Part shown: in pieces, positions 32,602-40,856 of the stretch
Position numbering within the stretch: position 1 is the stretch's first letter
Layout: every line of letters starts with the position of its first letter
Assembly: GCA_965601975.1 (NCBI GenBank)
Contig: OZ271856.1
Span: 2,108,001-2,172,000 of the forward strand
Source of the DNA: JANQIO01 sp965601975
GTDB lineage: Bacteria > Pseudomonadota > Gammaproteobacteria > Pseudomonadales > Halieaceae
Direction of reading: 5' to 3'
Length of the DNA stretch: 64,000 nt
Notes under the pieces: model-generated
Told to the model about the DNA's origin: nothing
What the model saw: the letters and a program-made list of their open reading frames with translations, nothing else
The model's database searches: none
Program-made: the position numbers and the translations under genes

Positions 32602-32975
32602 AAGAGCCTCTCGATGGTGACGGTCAGGGGCTCGGCGCCCTTGTGCACCATATTCGGGTCCGGGCCCTTGCCAATCAGCTTCTGCTGGTAGGACGCCGCA
32701 TCTTTCTGCGGCCCCACCCACAGTGTGCTCTTGCCGGTGACATGCGCCTTCAGCATCAGCCAGAAGGCCTTGCCCGTGCTGTAGCCGAACACCTCGTTGA
32801 TGACCCGGGTAACGAAATCCACCCCGTTGATGGGGTCGTTGTGCAGGATCACCGAATACTTGCCGCTCAGCCCGGTTTCACCAAGCTCCTTCAGCTTTTT
32901 CTCAATGTACTCTCGCGCCTTGATATCAACCGACTCATCCGCTTCGAACAGCGCACCCGGCAGGTGAATGGTCAT
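32598..32975 (-). CDS. ClpS-like adaptor protein
   Basis: 125 residues. The core YSVILHNDPINGVDFVTRVINEVFGYSTGKAFWLMLKAHVTGK corresponds to the ClpS fold. The N-degron pocket residues are kept: Asn46, Asp47 and His78. The segment after the core (GPDPNMVHKGAEPLTVTIE) is longer than in standard ClpS. No clpA is adjacent, and the neighbours are small uncharacterised genes, so it is probably a paralogue with a specialised delivery role to Clp protease. It overlaps the upstream membrane-protein gene by 4 bp. Confidence 0.75.
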   Translation of the reverse strand: MTIHLPGALFEADESVDIKAREYIEKKLKELGETGLSGKYSVILHNDPINGVDFVTRVINEVFGYSTGKAFWLMLKAHVTGKSTLWVGPQKDAASYQQKLIGKGPDPNMVHKGAEPLTVTIERLF

Positions 32976-33253
32976 CCCCTGAGCTTCCCGAGGTAGTGCG
33001 CCCCGACCACGGTAACTGAGAGCAACAGGTAGTGGAGTATCACCGCGAGCTGGAAGAAGTAGGCGGTGATGCCGCCCTGGTCGCCGGTATACGCGGCGAA
33101 ATACCAGGAAATCCCGCTCCCCGGAAACACCAGGATCGCGCCCAGAAACCGATAGGTTTTGCGAAGTCCGGGTCTGAGCCGCCCCGACAGCGTCCAGGTG
33201 GCCAGGTAGACGACGCCCGGCCCAAATAACATCAGCACGGCAACCAGAACCAT
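32972..33253 (-). CDS. Small membrane protein of unknown function
   Basis: 93 residues with three likely transmembrane segments (VLVAVLMLFGPGVVYLATW, FLGAILVFPGSGISWYFAA, FFQLAVILHYLLLSVTVVG). A short basic loop RLRPGLRKTYR lies between the first two. I recognise no family. Its stop overlaps the start of the ClpS-like gene, so the two are translated together, which suggests a functional link such as a membrane partner or substrate. Confidence 0.7.
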   Translation of the reverse strand: MVLVAVLMLFGPGVVYLATWTLSGRLRPGLRKTYRFLGAILVFPGSGISWYFAAYTGDQGGITAYFFQLAVILHYLLLSVTVVGAHYLGKLRG

Positions 33254-33276
33254 ACCTTCGGGACCTGCCCGGCGCG

Positions 33277-33513
33277 CTACTTGAGTTTTGACGCCCAGAT
33301 TGCCAGGCGGTGTCTCATGGACTGCTGGGAGATCTGGTCATTGGGAAGCGGTTGGATGATCTTGTCGTGAACCAGCAGGCGATAGATGTACTCGATTTTT
33401 TCGTTGGCAGAGTCAGTGGGCTCGAACTCGACGACGCCGCGCTCCTCGCCGTACTTCTGGCCTGCGGCAATAGCCTTCTTGACCAGCTCTTTCTCGTTCT
33501 TGAGTTTCTTCAC
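33277..33513 (-). CDS. DUF5062-family small protein
   Basis: 78 residues: MKKLKNEKELVKKAIAAGQKYGEERGVVEFEPTDSANEKIEYIYRLLVHDKIIQPLPND and a C-terminal IWASKL helix. This matches my memory of the DUF5062 family, small helical proteins found in marine gammaproteobacteria. Function unknown. It lies 23 bp upstream of the small membrane-protein gene on the same strand and is probably in one transcript with the ClpS-like gene. Confidence 0.75.
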   Translation of the reverse strand: MKKLKNEKELVKKAIAAGQKYGEERGVVEFEPTDSANEKIEYIYRLLVHDKIIQPLPNDQISQQSMRHRLAIWASKLK

Positions 33514-33584
33514 GATGACACATCCCCACCGGCGCCGTTTGGTATACAGCCACTATAGCGCCTGTTGCACGATGGTGCCGAAAT

Positions 33585-33836
33585 TCAGCGCTGCTTGTAC
33601 TGGGTGGGGCAGTAGCCGCGGTTTACATCAGGACTGCGAAGCGCCCGGTGCTTGGTCGCGCGACCCGATACACGCTTGCGCCACAGCCTGAAGCTACCGC
33701 GCTTCAGCGAGCGGCGCATAAACTCAATCACCTGTGCCTCGGTGAGGCCAAACTGATGCTCGATGGCTTCGAACGGCGTTCGGTCTTCCCAGGCCATTTC
33801 AATGATTCTGGATTCCTCTTGTTCGGAGAGCTTCAC
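33585..33836 (-). CDS. TIGR03643-family protein
   Basis: 83 residues. The helix-turn-helix-like segment EESRIIEMAWEDRTPFEAIEHQFGLTEAQVIEFMRRSL is the hallmark of this conserved family, followed by FRLWRKRVSGR and a basic tail. The family is of unknown function and may bind nucleic acid. It is the first gene of the minus-strand run of small genes; the gap to DUF5062 is 71 bp. Confidence 0.78.
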   Translation of the reverse strand: MKLSEQEESRIIEMAWEDRTPFEAIEHQFGLTEAQVIEFMRRSLKRGSFRLWRKRVSGRATKHRALRSPDVNRGYCPTQYKQR

Positions 33837-33943
33837 GTTCAGTTGTTCTGGATTAGTCGTGGCTATGCATACGCAGGGTCTGACACATTCGACTACCCGT
33901 GCACAGGCTGGTCGAACCCTTGAAAAATCTATGCACTTCGTTG

Positions 33944-34342
33944 TCAGGTAATTTCAATATGGCCGCAGTCTCTACACCTGAATGTGTGCTTTGTTGGAAA
34001 GAGGGGGAAATCGATCAGCAGGAACATCAAGTAGGCGATTCGCTTATCCGCTTTCACAAACTCTGTATTCCTACTTCCGCAGCTTGAGCATTCCACAAAG
34101 TCGTAACCTTGATCGGCCTCCAATGCTTCCGTCTGGTCGCCGGTTAGAACGGAATGGGCCTCCGCGAGCAGGCTTGCTGGAACCTGCAATCTCACTCCGC
34201 CGAGCGCATCGGAATAGAGCCATTGAGCATTGATAGTGTGTTGGTCGGCGATAAACGCGGGAATGCCTGCAGAATCCAGCTTTGCCCAGGCGATCTGTGC
34301 CTCGTACGGGAATGAGTACCTGGCGACCGTCTTCAAGGACAT
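33944..34342 (-). CDS. DUF2007-like protein with C-terminal zinc ribbon
   Basis: 132 residues. The N-terminal 65 residues (ARYSFPYEAQIAWAKLDSAGIPAFIADQHTI, GGVRLQVPASLLAEAHSVL) resemble the DUF2007 putative signal-transducing domain. The C-terminal part carries two CxxC pairs (ECSSCGS and CRDCGH) separated by a hydrophobic stretch (YLMFLLIDFPLFP), forming a split zinc ribbon. Function unknown. The gene stands alone on the minus strand between TIGR03643 and the CPBP gene. Confidence 0.7.
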   Translation of the reverse strand: MSLKTVARYSFPYEAQIAWAKLDSAGIPAFIADQHTINAQWLYSDALGGVRLQVPASLLAEAHSVLTGDQTEALEADQGYDFVECSSCGSRNTEFVKADKRIAYLMFLLIDFPLFPTKHTFRCRDCGHIEIT

Positions 34343-34403
34343 TGCTGCAAACTACTACGGTGAGGCAACGTGTGTAGCATTTCCGGGAATGAATTGCTGG
34401 ACA

Positions 34404-35024
34404 TCAGGATGCTCCCCCCGACGGCTTTTCGTTCCATATTCCCAGCTTGTCCTGCACCGCGGCGTGCATCAGTCCCGGTTCGATAAGCGCGCTGATCAGG
34501 AAGTGTGCGACCACGCAGGGGGCAAGGCTCCGATCGCCCAGCAGGTAGACCACGGCGAGGGCCGCGCCTAGGAGGGTGGTGGACAGCGTGGCATTGACGG
34601 CCGCCTGCCAGCTCTTGAATCCCCACACAAGGTGGACCAGCCCGAAGCTCAGGGCAGAAGCAACCACCTGCACCAAGGGGCCCAGCTCGCGTGCATACAG
34701 GAAGTCCATGACCAGCTTCCTGAACACCACCTCTTCGACGATGCCTGCCGCCAGCGCCGCCACAACCGCCAGCAGTTTCAAGCCGTCCATGCGAAACAGG
34801 TATTCGCGGACCGCGGTAATGGTGGCAGCGCTGCGGACATAGAGGATCACGGTGGCTGCCGCCAGTAGCCAGGCCCACAGGCCGCCCTGCTTGCCGGCTG
34901 CGAAGCCGAGGTAGGCAGGCGCTTTCTCCGGTGCGGGGAAAAATAGAATGGCGACGATGGCGAGCTGGGTTGCCAGCACACCGAGAGTGATGTTGCGTGT
35001 GGTTTTCAGCGAGTCTGTCGGCAT
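34404..35024 (-). CDS. CPBP-family intramembrane metalloprotease
   Basis: 206 residues with several transmembrane segments. The CPBP motifs are EEVVFR (residues about 97-102), FGLVH, and HFLISALIEP, which supply the Glu and His metal ligands. These membrane proteins act as intramembrane proteases (Rce1-like) or in bacteriocin self-protection. No peptide precursor gene was seen next to it. The alternative overlapping frame to 35058 is rejected because it lacks the motifs. Confidence 0.85.
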   Translation of the reverse strand: MPTDSLKTTRNITLGVLATQLAIVAILFFPAPEKAPAYLGFAAGKQGGLWAWLLAAATVILYVRSAATITAVREYLFRMDGLKLLAVVAALAAGIVEEVVFRKLVMDFLYARELGPLVQVVASALSFGLVHLVWGFKSWQAAVNATLSTTLLGAALAVVYLLGDRSLAPCVVAHFLISALIEPGLMHAAVQDKLGIWNEKPSGGAS

Positions 35025-35103
35025 AGCGGAGACAACCCTTCCCTGGAGCCTGATCCACTGGCTTCAGTGTATCAGGCCACCTGCTACCGGCTCTACAGCC
35101 GCC

Positions 35104-35712
35104 TTACTCTTGATAGTTGTCTGGGACGAACCTGTAGTGTCCCGTGACGTCATACCTGAAAAGCATGTCCTCCAGCACAGGGCCGCGACCAATATTGTGT
35201 GCAATCAAAGGCCTGCCGGTGAACCTGTCTCGCCGGTCAGTGACAACGCCTATGTGCGGAAGATTGCCGGGAAGCATCCAGGTCACGAGGTCTCCCGGGC
35301 TGTAGCTGGCAGCATCGTCAGACACCGCCAGCACCTCGCCGTGGCGCTCAAAGAACTTTTGCAAATTGGGGACGCGGCGGTGATCAATGTTCTTATCCGG
35401 CCGGGTCAGGCCCCATATTCTCCTGGAAGGGTATTCATCAAACGCCGAGGACATATCTTCGTGGACAAGCTGTTGGAGGTCGATGCCAAGGGCTCTGTAG
35501 CTGCGAATAACGACGTCGGTGCAGACTCCGATATTGTCTGGAACGTCGCCGTTCGGGTAGGGGATGGCGTAGTAGCTACCGTCGTACACCACGGCATGAT
35601 GGGTCCTTTCGATGGCCGCAGCGACCAGCGCACTGGACAACTGATCAGAACTGGCGCCAATGGCATGCACTAAGAGATAGAGTGCCACCCCGGATGTAAG
35701 AAGCAGTTTCAA
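35104..35712 (-). CDS. DUF1287-family exported protein (YijF-like)
   Basis: About 202 residues. A signal peptide (LKLLLTSGVALYLLVHAIGA) is followed by the DUF1287 blocks GVCTDVVIRSYRALGIDLQQLVHEDM, RRVPNLQKFFERHG, and PGDLVTWMLPGNLPHIGVVTD, with conserved Cys and His suggesting an NlpC/P60-like peptidase fold. It probably acts on the cell wall in the periplasm. The TTG at 35712 is preferred as start because GGGAG lies 7 bases upstream; the in-frame GTG at 35733 is the alternative. Confidence 0.82.
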   Translation of the reverse strand: MKLLLTSGVALYLLVHAIGASSDQLSSALVAAAIERTHHAVVYDGSYYAIPYPNGDVPDNIGVCTDVVIRSYRALGIDLQQLVHEDMSSAFDEYPSRRIWGLTRPDKNIDHRRVPNLQKFFERHGEVLAVSDDAASYSPGDLVTWMLPGNLPHIGVVTDRRDRFTGRPLIAHNIGRGPVLEDMLFRYDVTGHYRFVPDNYQE

Positions 35713-35825
35713 CGCTACACTCCCTTGATCCACCCTACGCCGAGCACATAGCGGTTGCCAGCAGCATCCTGTTGTCGCAGCCGCTCTCCCGGCGGCCGTG
35801 CGTCCACCTGAACAGGTCGCCCATG

Positions 35826-36389
35826 CTAGACCAGGCCGGCTTTCTGGATGATTTGGGCGCCGCGGACGAGCTGGCGCAGCAGCTCACCCATTTCTTCGTG
35901 GGTAATGCTAGCGGGCGCCCAGGCGCGCACGGCGAACTTCTGCTCCGGTGAGCTGGCGCTGGCCGCTTCCAGCTCGATGGATCCATTCAGGGTGCGCAGG
36001 CTCACGCTGACGGAATTCCGATTAAACTCTGTCGGTGATTTTGATCCCGAGGCCTTGAACGCAGGCCAGTCCGTGATCTGTCGCTTCCTCTGGCTGGGCG
36101 GTTTCTTCGGGCTGTAGTTGAGGAGGGCGTCGAGGGCGATATAGCCGATTCGTGCATTGGGTGAGGGCTCGTTCTCCACCGTCGTCTCCTGGACCTCCAC
36201 CTGTATATCGCCAGGCTTACCCGTCAGGGGGGCGGCGATGACCCGCTTGTCGCCGTAGAAGTAGACAACCGCGCGCAGTTCATGGCCATAGTGCTTGATC
36301 AACGCAAACAGCTCGGCGCCGGTCGCGTTCGCGATATTTCGCTTGGTGATGTCGGGTTTGGGGTGCCGCAGGCGGCTTATCAAGCTCAT
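35826..36389 (-). CDS. Hypothetical protein downstream of MltF
   Basis: 187 residues without signal or membrane segment. It starts MSLISRLRHPKPDITKRNIANATGAELFALIKHYG, has a basic central stretch (SPKKPPSQRKRQITDW), and a C-terminal region of alternating strands (VSVSLRTLNGSIELEAASASSPEQKFAVRAWAPA). I do not recognise the family. It follows the MltF-like gene by 12 bp on the same strand, so the two are probably co-transcribed. Confidence 0.65.
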   Translation of the reverse strand: MSLISRLRHPKPDITKRNIANATGAELFALIKHYGHELRAVVYFYGDKRVIAAPLTGKPGDIQVEVQETTVENEPSPNARIGYIALDALLNYSPKKPPSQRKRQITDWPAFKASGSKSPTEFNRNSVSVSLRTLNGSIELEAASASSPEQKFAVRAWAPASITHEEMGELLRQLVRGAQIIQKAGLV

Positions 36390-36401
36390 GAAACCGCCGA
36401 C

Positions 36402-37952
36402 TCAGGACGCCGTGACCAGGGAGGCCTGCAGGGTGTCGCGGCTCAGGCGGTAGGCGACCCAGTACTTGTAGATATTGCTGACGTACTGCACGGTTTCGCG
36501 GCCGATACGCCTGGCGGCGATCACCTCGACATTGTCGAACCAGATGTTGGGGTCCAGGCCCTGGCGCTCCGCTTCACGCCGCAGGCGGGCGACCTTGGCG
36601 GGGCCGGCGTTGTAGGCAGCGAACGAGAACAGGGTCTTGTCCAGGTCCGACATGGGCTCTTCTTCGAAGTAGCGGTCGCGAATAAAGCGCAGGTACTTGT
36701 TGCCGGCGTGGATGTTGTCCTCCAGCCCTTCGATATCGGGAATGCCCACGTTCTTGTCTGCCGCGGTGCTGGGCAGCATCTGCATGATTCCCACGGCGCC
36801 GCTGTGGCTCCTTGCGCTGTGGTCCAGCCGTGACTCCTGGTAGGCCTGGGACATGACCATCAGCCAGTCGAAGTCATACTGCGACGCATATTTCTGGAAC
36901 AGGTGCGCGGTCTCGTTGAACTTCTTGAGTTCGGGCGAGGCGAGGTGATTGCGGATGTACACGTTGTCTTCGAGGTAGCGCTTCAACAGCATATTGCCGA
37001 GCAGCGTGCCCTGGCCGTTGGCGCGCAGGAATTTGTCTGCCAGCTTCTTCAGCTCCGGGCTGTTCTTGCGCATGGCCCAGCCGATGGCGCCGCCGTCCCG
37101 AAGCACCAGGTCGTTGTGCAGCCGGATATCGGCGAAGATCTGTTCCCAGAAGCTGGCCTTGTGTGAGTCCATGACAATGGCTTCTATCAGGCCCGCGTTG
37201 ACCATCTCCAGCAGATCCTCGTCTTCTAGGTGCTCATCTACCGTGATGATCTCCATGGGGGGGAGCCCCCGCGCCTTCAGGTCGGCATTGGCCTTGCCGA
37301 GGCTCTCGAAGTAGCTGCTGGATCCGCGCGTGTGGACCTGCCGACCCGCCATGTCATCCAGCCTGTTCACCGGCGCCGTGTGAGCACCAGTCACCAGGAT
37401 CTCCTGCACGTTGCGGTAGATGGGCCGGGTAAAGTCCACCATCTGCTCGCGCTCCGGCGTGATGGTCAGGTTGGCCACGGCAATGTCGCCATAGCCCGCC
37501 GCCAGGGCGGGCAGCAGCTGGTCCCGCGTTACCGGAATGTACACCACCCGCATCTTGATGGTTTTGGTGTTGAGTTCCTCGTTGAGGAAGCTCTCGAATT
37601 CCTCCAGCGCGTCGTAGGACAGGCCTCGCTGGACAGCGCCGTCGAAGAAGTAGAACGTCTTGCTGTGGGTGACCAGGGCGCGGATCGTGTTGTCCTTGCG
37701 CATGGCAGCGAAGTCGCGCTGCTCCTTTGGGGTCACCTGGGCCAGGTAATCCAGGGGTCGCTTGGGTTTGGCCAGGGGGACCGGGCTGCCTGACTGCTCT
37801 ACCAGTCCGGCTTCCTCGGCCTCCGCGGCGGGCTCCGCTGCGGCCACCGGCGGTGGGGCGGGGGCGGGCTCCTCCTCAGATTGGTACATCACCCCAACGG
37901 TGATCAGCAGCACCGCGAGCCCAAGAATGATTGCGTATCCAAATTTACCCAT
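36402..37952 (-). CDS. mltF: Membrane-bound lytic murein transglycosylase F-like protein
   Basis: 516 residues. An N-terminal membrane anchor (MGKFGYAIILGLAVLLITVGVMY) is followed by a Pro/Ala-rich linker, an extracellular solute-binding type 3 domain (RDQLLPALAAGYGDIAVANLTITPEREQMVDFTRPIY), and a C-terminal SLT domain with the catalytic Glu in AYQESRLDHSARSHSGAVGIMQMLPSTA. It cleaves peptidoglycan glycan strands in the periplasm. The start at 37952 begins the anchor and is preferred over 37985. The domain order is that of MltF, though the anchor is a transmembrane helix rather than a lipobox. Confidence 0.88.
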   Translation of the reverse strand: MGKFGYAIILGLAVLLITVGVMYQSEEEPAPAPPPVAAAEPAAEAEEAGLVEQSGSPVPLAKPKRPLDYLAQVTPKEQRDFAAMRKDNTIRALVTHSKTFYFFDGAVQRGLSYDALEEFESFLNEELNTKTIKMRVVYIPVTRDQLLPALAAGYGDIAVANLTITPEREQMVDFTRPIYRNVQEILVTGAHTAPVNRLDDMAGRQVHTRGSSSYFESLGKANADLKARGLPPMEIITVDEHLEDEDLLEMVNAGLIEAIVMDSHKASFWEQIFADIRLHNDLVLRDGGAIGWAMRKNSPELKKLADKFLRANGQGTLLGNMLLKRYLEDNVYIRNHLASPELKKFNETAHLFQKYASQYDFDWLMVMSQAYQESRLDHSARSHSGAVGIMQMLPSTAADKNVGIPDIEGLEDNIHAGNKYLRFIRDRYFEEEPMSDLDKTLFSFAAYNAGPAKVARLRREAERQGLDPNIWFDNVEVIAARRIGRETVQYVSNIYKYWVAYRLSRDTLQASLVTAS

Positions 37953-38015
37953 AGTTTTCCAAGCTACCACAGCACCCGGTGGCAAGCACCTGAATGTATT
38001 AGATTTTTCCAGAAA

Positions 38016-38972
38016 TTATGACGGCTGTGCCCGGAAGCCCGCGATCTCTGCCATTTGCGTGAAAAGTGTAACAATATCAGTCACTTCAGACTCTTTCTTG
38101 AACTCCCGGTAAAGCGTATTCACATTCACCGCGATGCGTTCCGCGTCCAGCCAGCCGGCGAATGGTCCCAGCTCGATGTCCTTGGCCGCCTCGAACGCAT
38201 CCATCCCCGCGTCGTAACGGGCCCTGGCCTCATCGCGCACGAAGGCGAGGTATTCTCGTACGCGACGCACGCCGTCCTTGTCGGTGATGGGGCCGTGTCC
38301 CGGGACGATGACGTCCACATCCATGGCCTCGATACGCTCGCAGGCGGCAATCCAGTTTGCCACCGGACCCTGCCACATGATGGGTGTGCCCTCGATGAAC
38401 AGGATGTCGCCGGTGAATACGGTGCGATCCCGGGGGCTGTGCACAAGCACATCACCCCGGGTGTGGGCGGGCCCCACCTCGATCAGCTCCACGGGCTTGT
38501 CGCCGACCGTGACCGAGAGCTCACCCTTGAAGGTCCGGGTCGGCGGCGTAAAGGTAATGCCGTCGAAGCGAAACTGGCCGAAGCAGTGCTTCAGATAGGC
38601 CCCGGCCGGCCCCAGCTCGTCTGCCATGGCCATGAAAGCCGCGAGTGCCTCCGGGGGCAGCTCGTTCATTTCCGCTGCCGAGGCCTCTGAGGCGATGATT
38701 TCCGCGCCCTCTACCAGCTCGTTGCCGTGACAGTGATCGCCGTTGGCGTGGGTGTTGACCAGGGTGTTGATCACGGTGCCGGTCGCGGCGTCGCGCATGG
38801 CATCCAGCATTTTCCGGGTCAGCGCCAGGTCGAACAGGGTGTCCACCAGCAGCGATTCCTCACCGTCGGTGATCAGCCCGGCATTGCTCCAACCCCAGGA
38901 CCCATCGGGCGCCAGCCAGGCGTAGCTGCCGTGGCCCAGGTCGTGCAGGCCGCTCTCATAGGTCCATTTCAT
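38016..38972 (-). CDS. Metallo-beta-lactamase-fold hydrolase
   Basis: 318 residues. The metal-binding motif is THANGDHCHGN near residue 73, a variant of HxHxDH in which the first His is followed by AN. Further ligands are seen in VGPAHTRGDVLVH, FTGDILF and VPGHGP. It is a binuclear-metal hydrolase of unknown substrate; lactonases and thioester hydrolases belong to this fold. GGAG lies 7 bases before the ATG. It is divergent from the lipid-hydrolase cluster at 39049. Confidence 0.87.
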   Translation of the reverse strand: MKWTYESGLHDLGHGSYAWLAPDGSWGWSNAGLITDGEESLLVDTLFDLALTRKMLDAMRDAATGTVINTLVNTHANGDHCHGNELVEGAEIIASEASAAEMNELPPEALAAFMAMADELGPAGAYLKHCFGQFRFDGITFTPPTRTFKGELSVTVGDKPVELIEVGPAHTRGDVLVHSPRDRTVFTGDILFIEGTPIMWQGPVANWIAACERIEAMDVDVIVPGHGPITDKDGVRRVREYLAFVRDEARARYDAGMDAFEAAKDIELGPFAGWLDAERIAVNVNTLYREFKKESEVTDIVTLFTQMAEIAGFRAQPS

Positions 38973-39048
38973 GGCGGGGCTCCATCATTGCAACTGGCTT
39001 TCATTCTAGGTTAAATCCTCCTTCCAAAGTTTGCACCGGGGGAAGGGC

Positions 39049-40128
39049 ATGATCTGGTTGATCGTGGTGGTTGTGGCAGTGCTGGTGGCTGTCAACCTGT
39101 TCATATTGCGTGGCGAGAATCTCAGTGCGCACGACCAGCCCCGTCCGGAGGTGATCGGCGCCGACGCTCAGCCCAGCGCCGGGCATTTCACGGCCATCGC
39201 GTCCCTGGGGGATATGAATACAGCCATCCAGTCGGTATCCCGCAGGGACCAGCTGAAGGTCATGCGCGACAGCATGGATGCCATGGGCGAAGATGTCGAT
39301 TTCGAGGGGACGATTACGCCCGTGGAACAGATTGGCATCCGCGGTGAGTGGATCGTCGCGCCGGGCGCGGACCCGGGCCGCCGCATTCTCTATATTCACG
39401 GTGGCGCCTGGGTGGCGGGGAGTCCTCTCAGCCATCGCGCGATCACCACGGAATACTCACGCCGCTACGGCGGTGCGGTATTTGCGCTGGATTACCGGCT
39501 GATGCCGGAGCACTCACGCCAGGACGGTATCGATGACTGCCGCGCCGCCTACCGCTGGATCCTGGAGACCGGCCCAGAGGGCCCCGGGCACGCCCGCGAA
39601 CTGTTTGTGTCGGGAGACTCTGCCGGCGGCAACCTGTCGCTGTCCCTCTCCAACTGGATCAGGGACCAGGGCCTGCAGCCACCCAACGGTGTGATCGCCC
39701 TGTCGCCGGCCACCGATGCCACCCTGGCCAGCCCCAGCCTGAAGGACAACATCAAGACCGATCACATGCTGGGGCCGCTGTTCGGAAAGATGAGTCGCAT
39801 ACCCCGGTTCCTGCTGCGACTCGGCGCACTGTTCAACGCGCGAATTCCCCCGCGGCATCCGAGCGTATCGCCGGTCTATGCCGATCTCAGCGGGCTGCCG
39901 CCTACGCTGGTCCATGTCAGCGCGCAGGAAATGCTGCTCGACGACGCCGTGCGCTATGTCAACAAGGCTCGCGCCCAGGGCTCGCCGGTGGAACTCCAGG
40001 CCTGGGGCCACATGCTCCACGTCTGGCACATTTTTGTACGGAATGAGGTGGAGGAGGCGGCCCACGCTTTCGATCAGATCGAGCGCTTCATGAAGGAGCA
40101 CAGCGCGGCTGACGAGGCCGCTGCATGA
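39049..40128 (+). CDS. Alpha/beta hydrolase of the hormone-sensitive lipase family
   Basis: About 359 residues. An N-terminal hydrophobic anchor (MIWLIVVVVAVLVAVNLFIL) is followed by the HSL-type oxyanion motif HGGAW, nucleophile elbow GDSAGGN, and the C-terminal GHMLHVWH with the catalytic His. It hydrolyses acyl esters at the membrane. Its stop overlaps the next start by 4 bp. A GGGGAAGG ribosome binding site precedes the chosen start. The three genes 39049-41991 form an operon of two esterases around an acyltransferase, suggesting lipid remodelling. Confidence 0.88.
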   Translation: MIWLIVVVVAVLVAVNLFILRGENLSAHDQPRPEVIGADAQPSAGHFTAIASLGDMNTAIQSVSRRDQLKVMRDSMDAMGEDVDFEGTITPVEQIGIRGEWIVAPGADPGRRILYIHGGAWVAGSPLSHRAITTEYSRRYGGAVFALDYRLMPEHSRQDGIDDCRAAYRWILETGPEGPGHARELFVSGDSAGGNLSLSLSNWIRDQGLQPPNGVIALSPATDATLASPSLKDNIKTDHMLGPLFGKMSRIPRFLLRLGALFNARIPPRHPSVSPVYADLSGLPPTLVHVSAQEMLLDDAVRYVNKARAQGSPVELQAWGHMLHVWHIFVRNEVEEAAHAFDQIERFMKEHSAADEAAA

Positions 40129-40856
40129 TTCGCGGAGTGCTGTACTGGTTGTGGCTCGCCATAACCGTCGTTCCCTACGGGACCGTGATCATCGTGTCCT
40201 CCATCTTCATCCGGGGCAAATCCCTGTACTGGCTGGCCCTGGGCTACCTGAAGCAGATCACCGTGGCGGCGCGGGTATTCGGCGGCATTCGCTACCGCGT
40301 GCACGGGGCGGAGAATCTCCCCTCGGCGGATTCCATGCAGCGCATCATCATCTGCCCGAAGCACCAGAGCACCTGGGAAACCTTTGCCCTGCCCACACTC
40401 ATGACGCATCCGCTGGCCTACGTGTTCAAGAAGGAGCTGCTGTCGATTCCTTTCTTTGGCTGGGCCATGGGTCGGCTCGACATGGTGCACATTGACCGCA
40501 GCAAGCGCACCGAGGCCTGGAACAAGGTGGCGGAGCAGGGCACGGTGCTGATGGACAAAGGTGTATGGATCATCATGTTTCCCGAGGGCACCCGCACCGA
40601 GCGCGGCAGCCAGGGCGTGTACAAGACGGGCGCGAGCCGCCTCGCCGTCGCCACGGGGGCGAGCATCATCCCGATTGCCGTGACGTCGGGGCGCTGCTGG
40701 CCGCGGAAAACCTTTCGCATGACACCGGGCGTCATCGACGTATCCATTGCACCGCCGATTCCCGCGGAGGGGCGGAATGCCGAAGAATTGATGAAAGAAG
40801 TGGAGACCTGGATCGAGTCGGAAATGCACCGCCTCGACGCTGCTGCCTATGCGTAG
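40125..40856 (+). CDS. 1-acylglycerol-3-phosphate O-acyltransferase (PlsC family)
   Basis: 243 residues. An N-terminal membrane segment is followed by the acyltransferase block KHQSTWETF (the HX4E form of HX4D) and PEGTRTERG. It transfers an acyl chain to a lysophospholipid or related acceptor at the inner membrane. It overlaps the preceding hydrolase by 4 bp and the following one by 8 bp. A second, convergent PlsC-type gene lies at 41973. Confidence 0.9.
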   Translation: MIRGVLYWLWLAITVVPYGTVIIVSSIFIRGKSLYWLALGYLKQITVAARVFGGIRYRVHGAENLPSADSMQRIIICPKHQSTWETFALPTLMTHPLAYVFKKELLSIPFFGWAMGRLDMVHIDRSKRTEAWNKVAEQGTVLMDKGVWIIMFPEGTRTERGSQGVYKTGASRLAVATGASIIPIAVTSGRCWPRKTFRMTPGVIDVSIAPPIPAEGRNAEELMKEVETWIESEMHRLDAAAYA

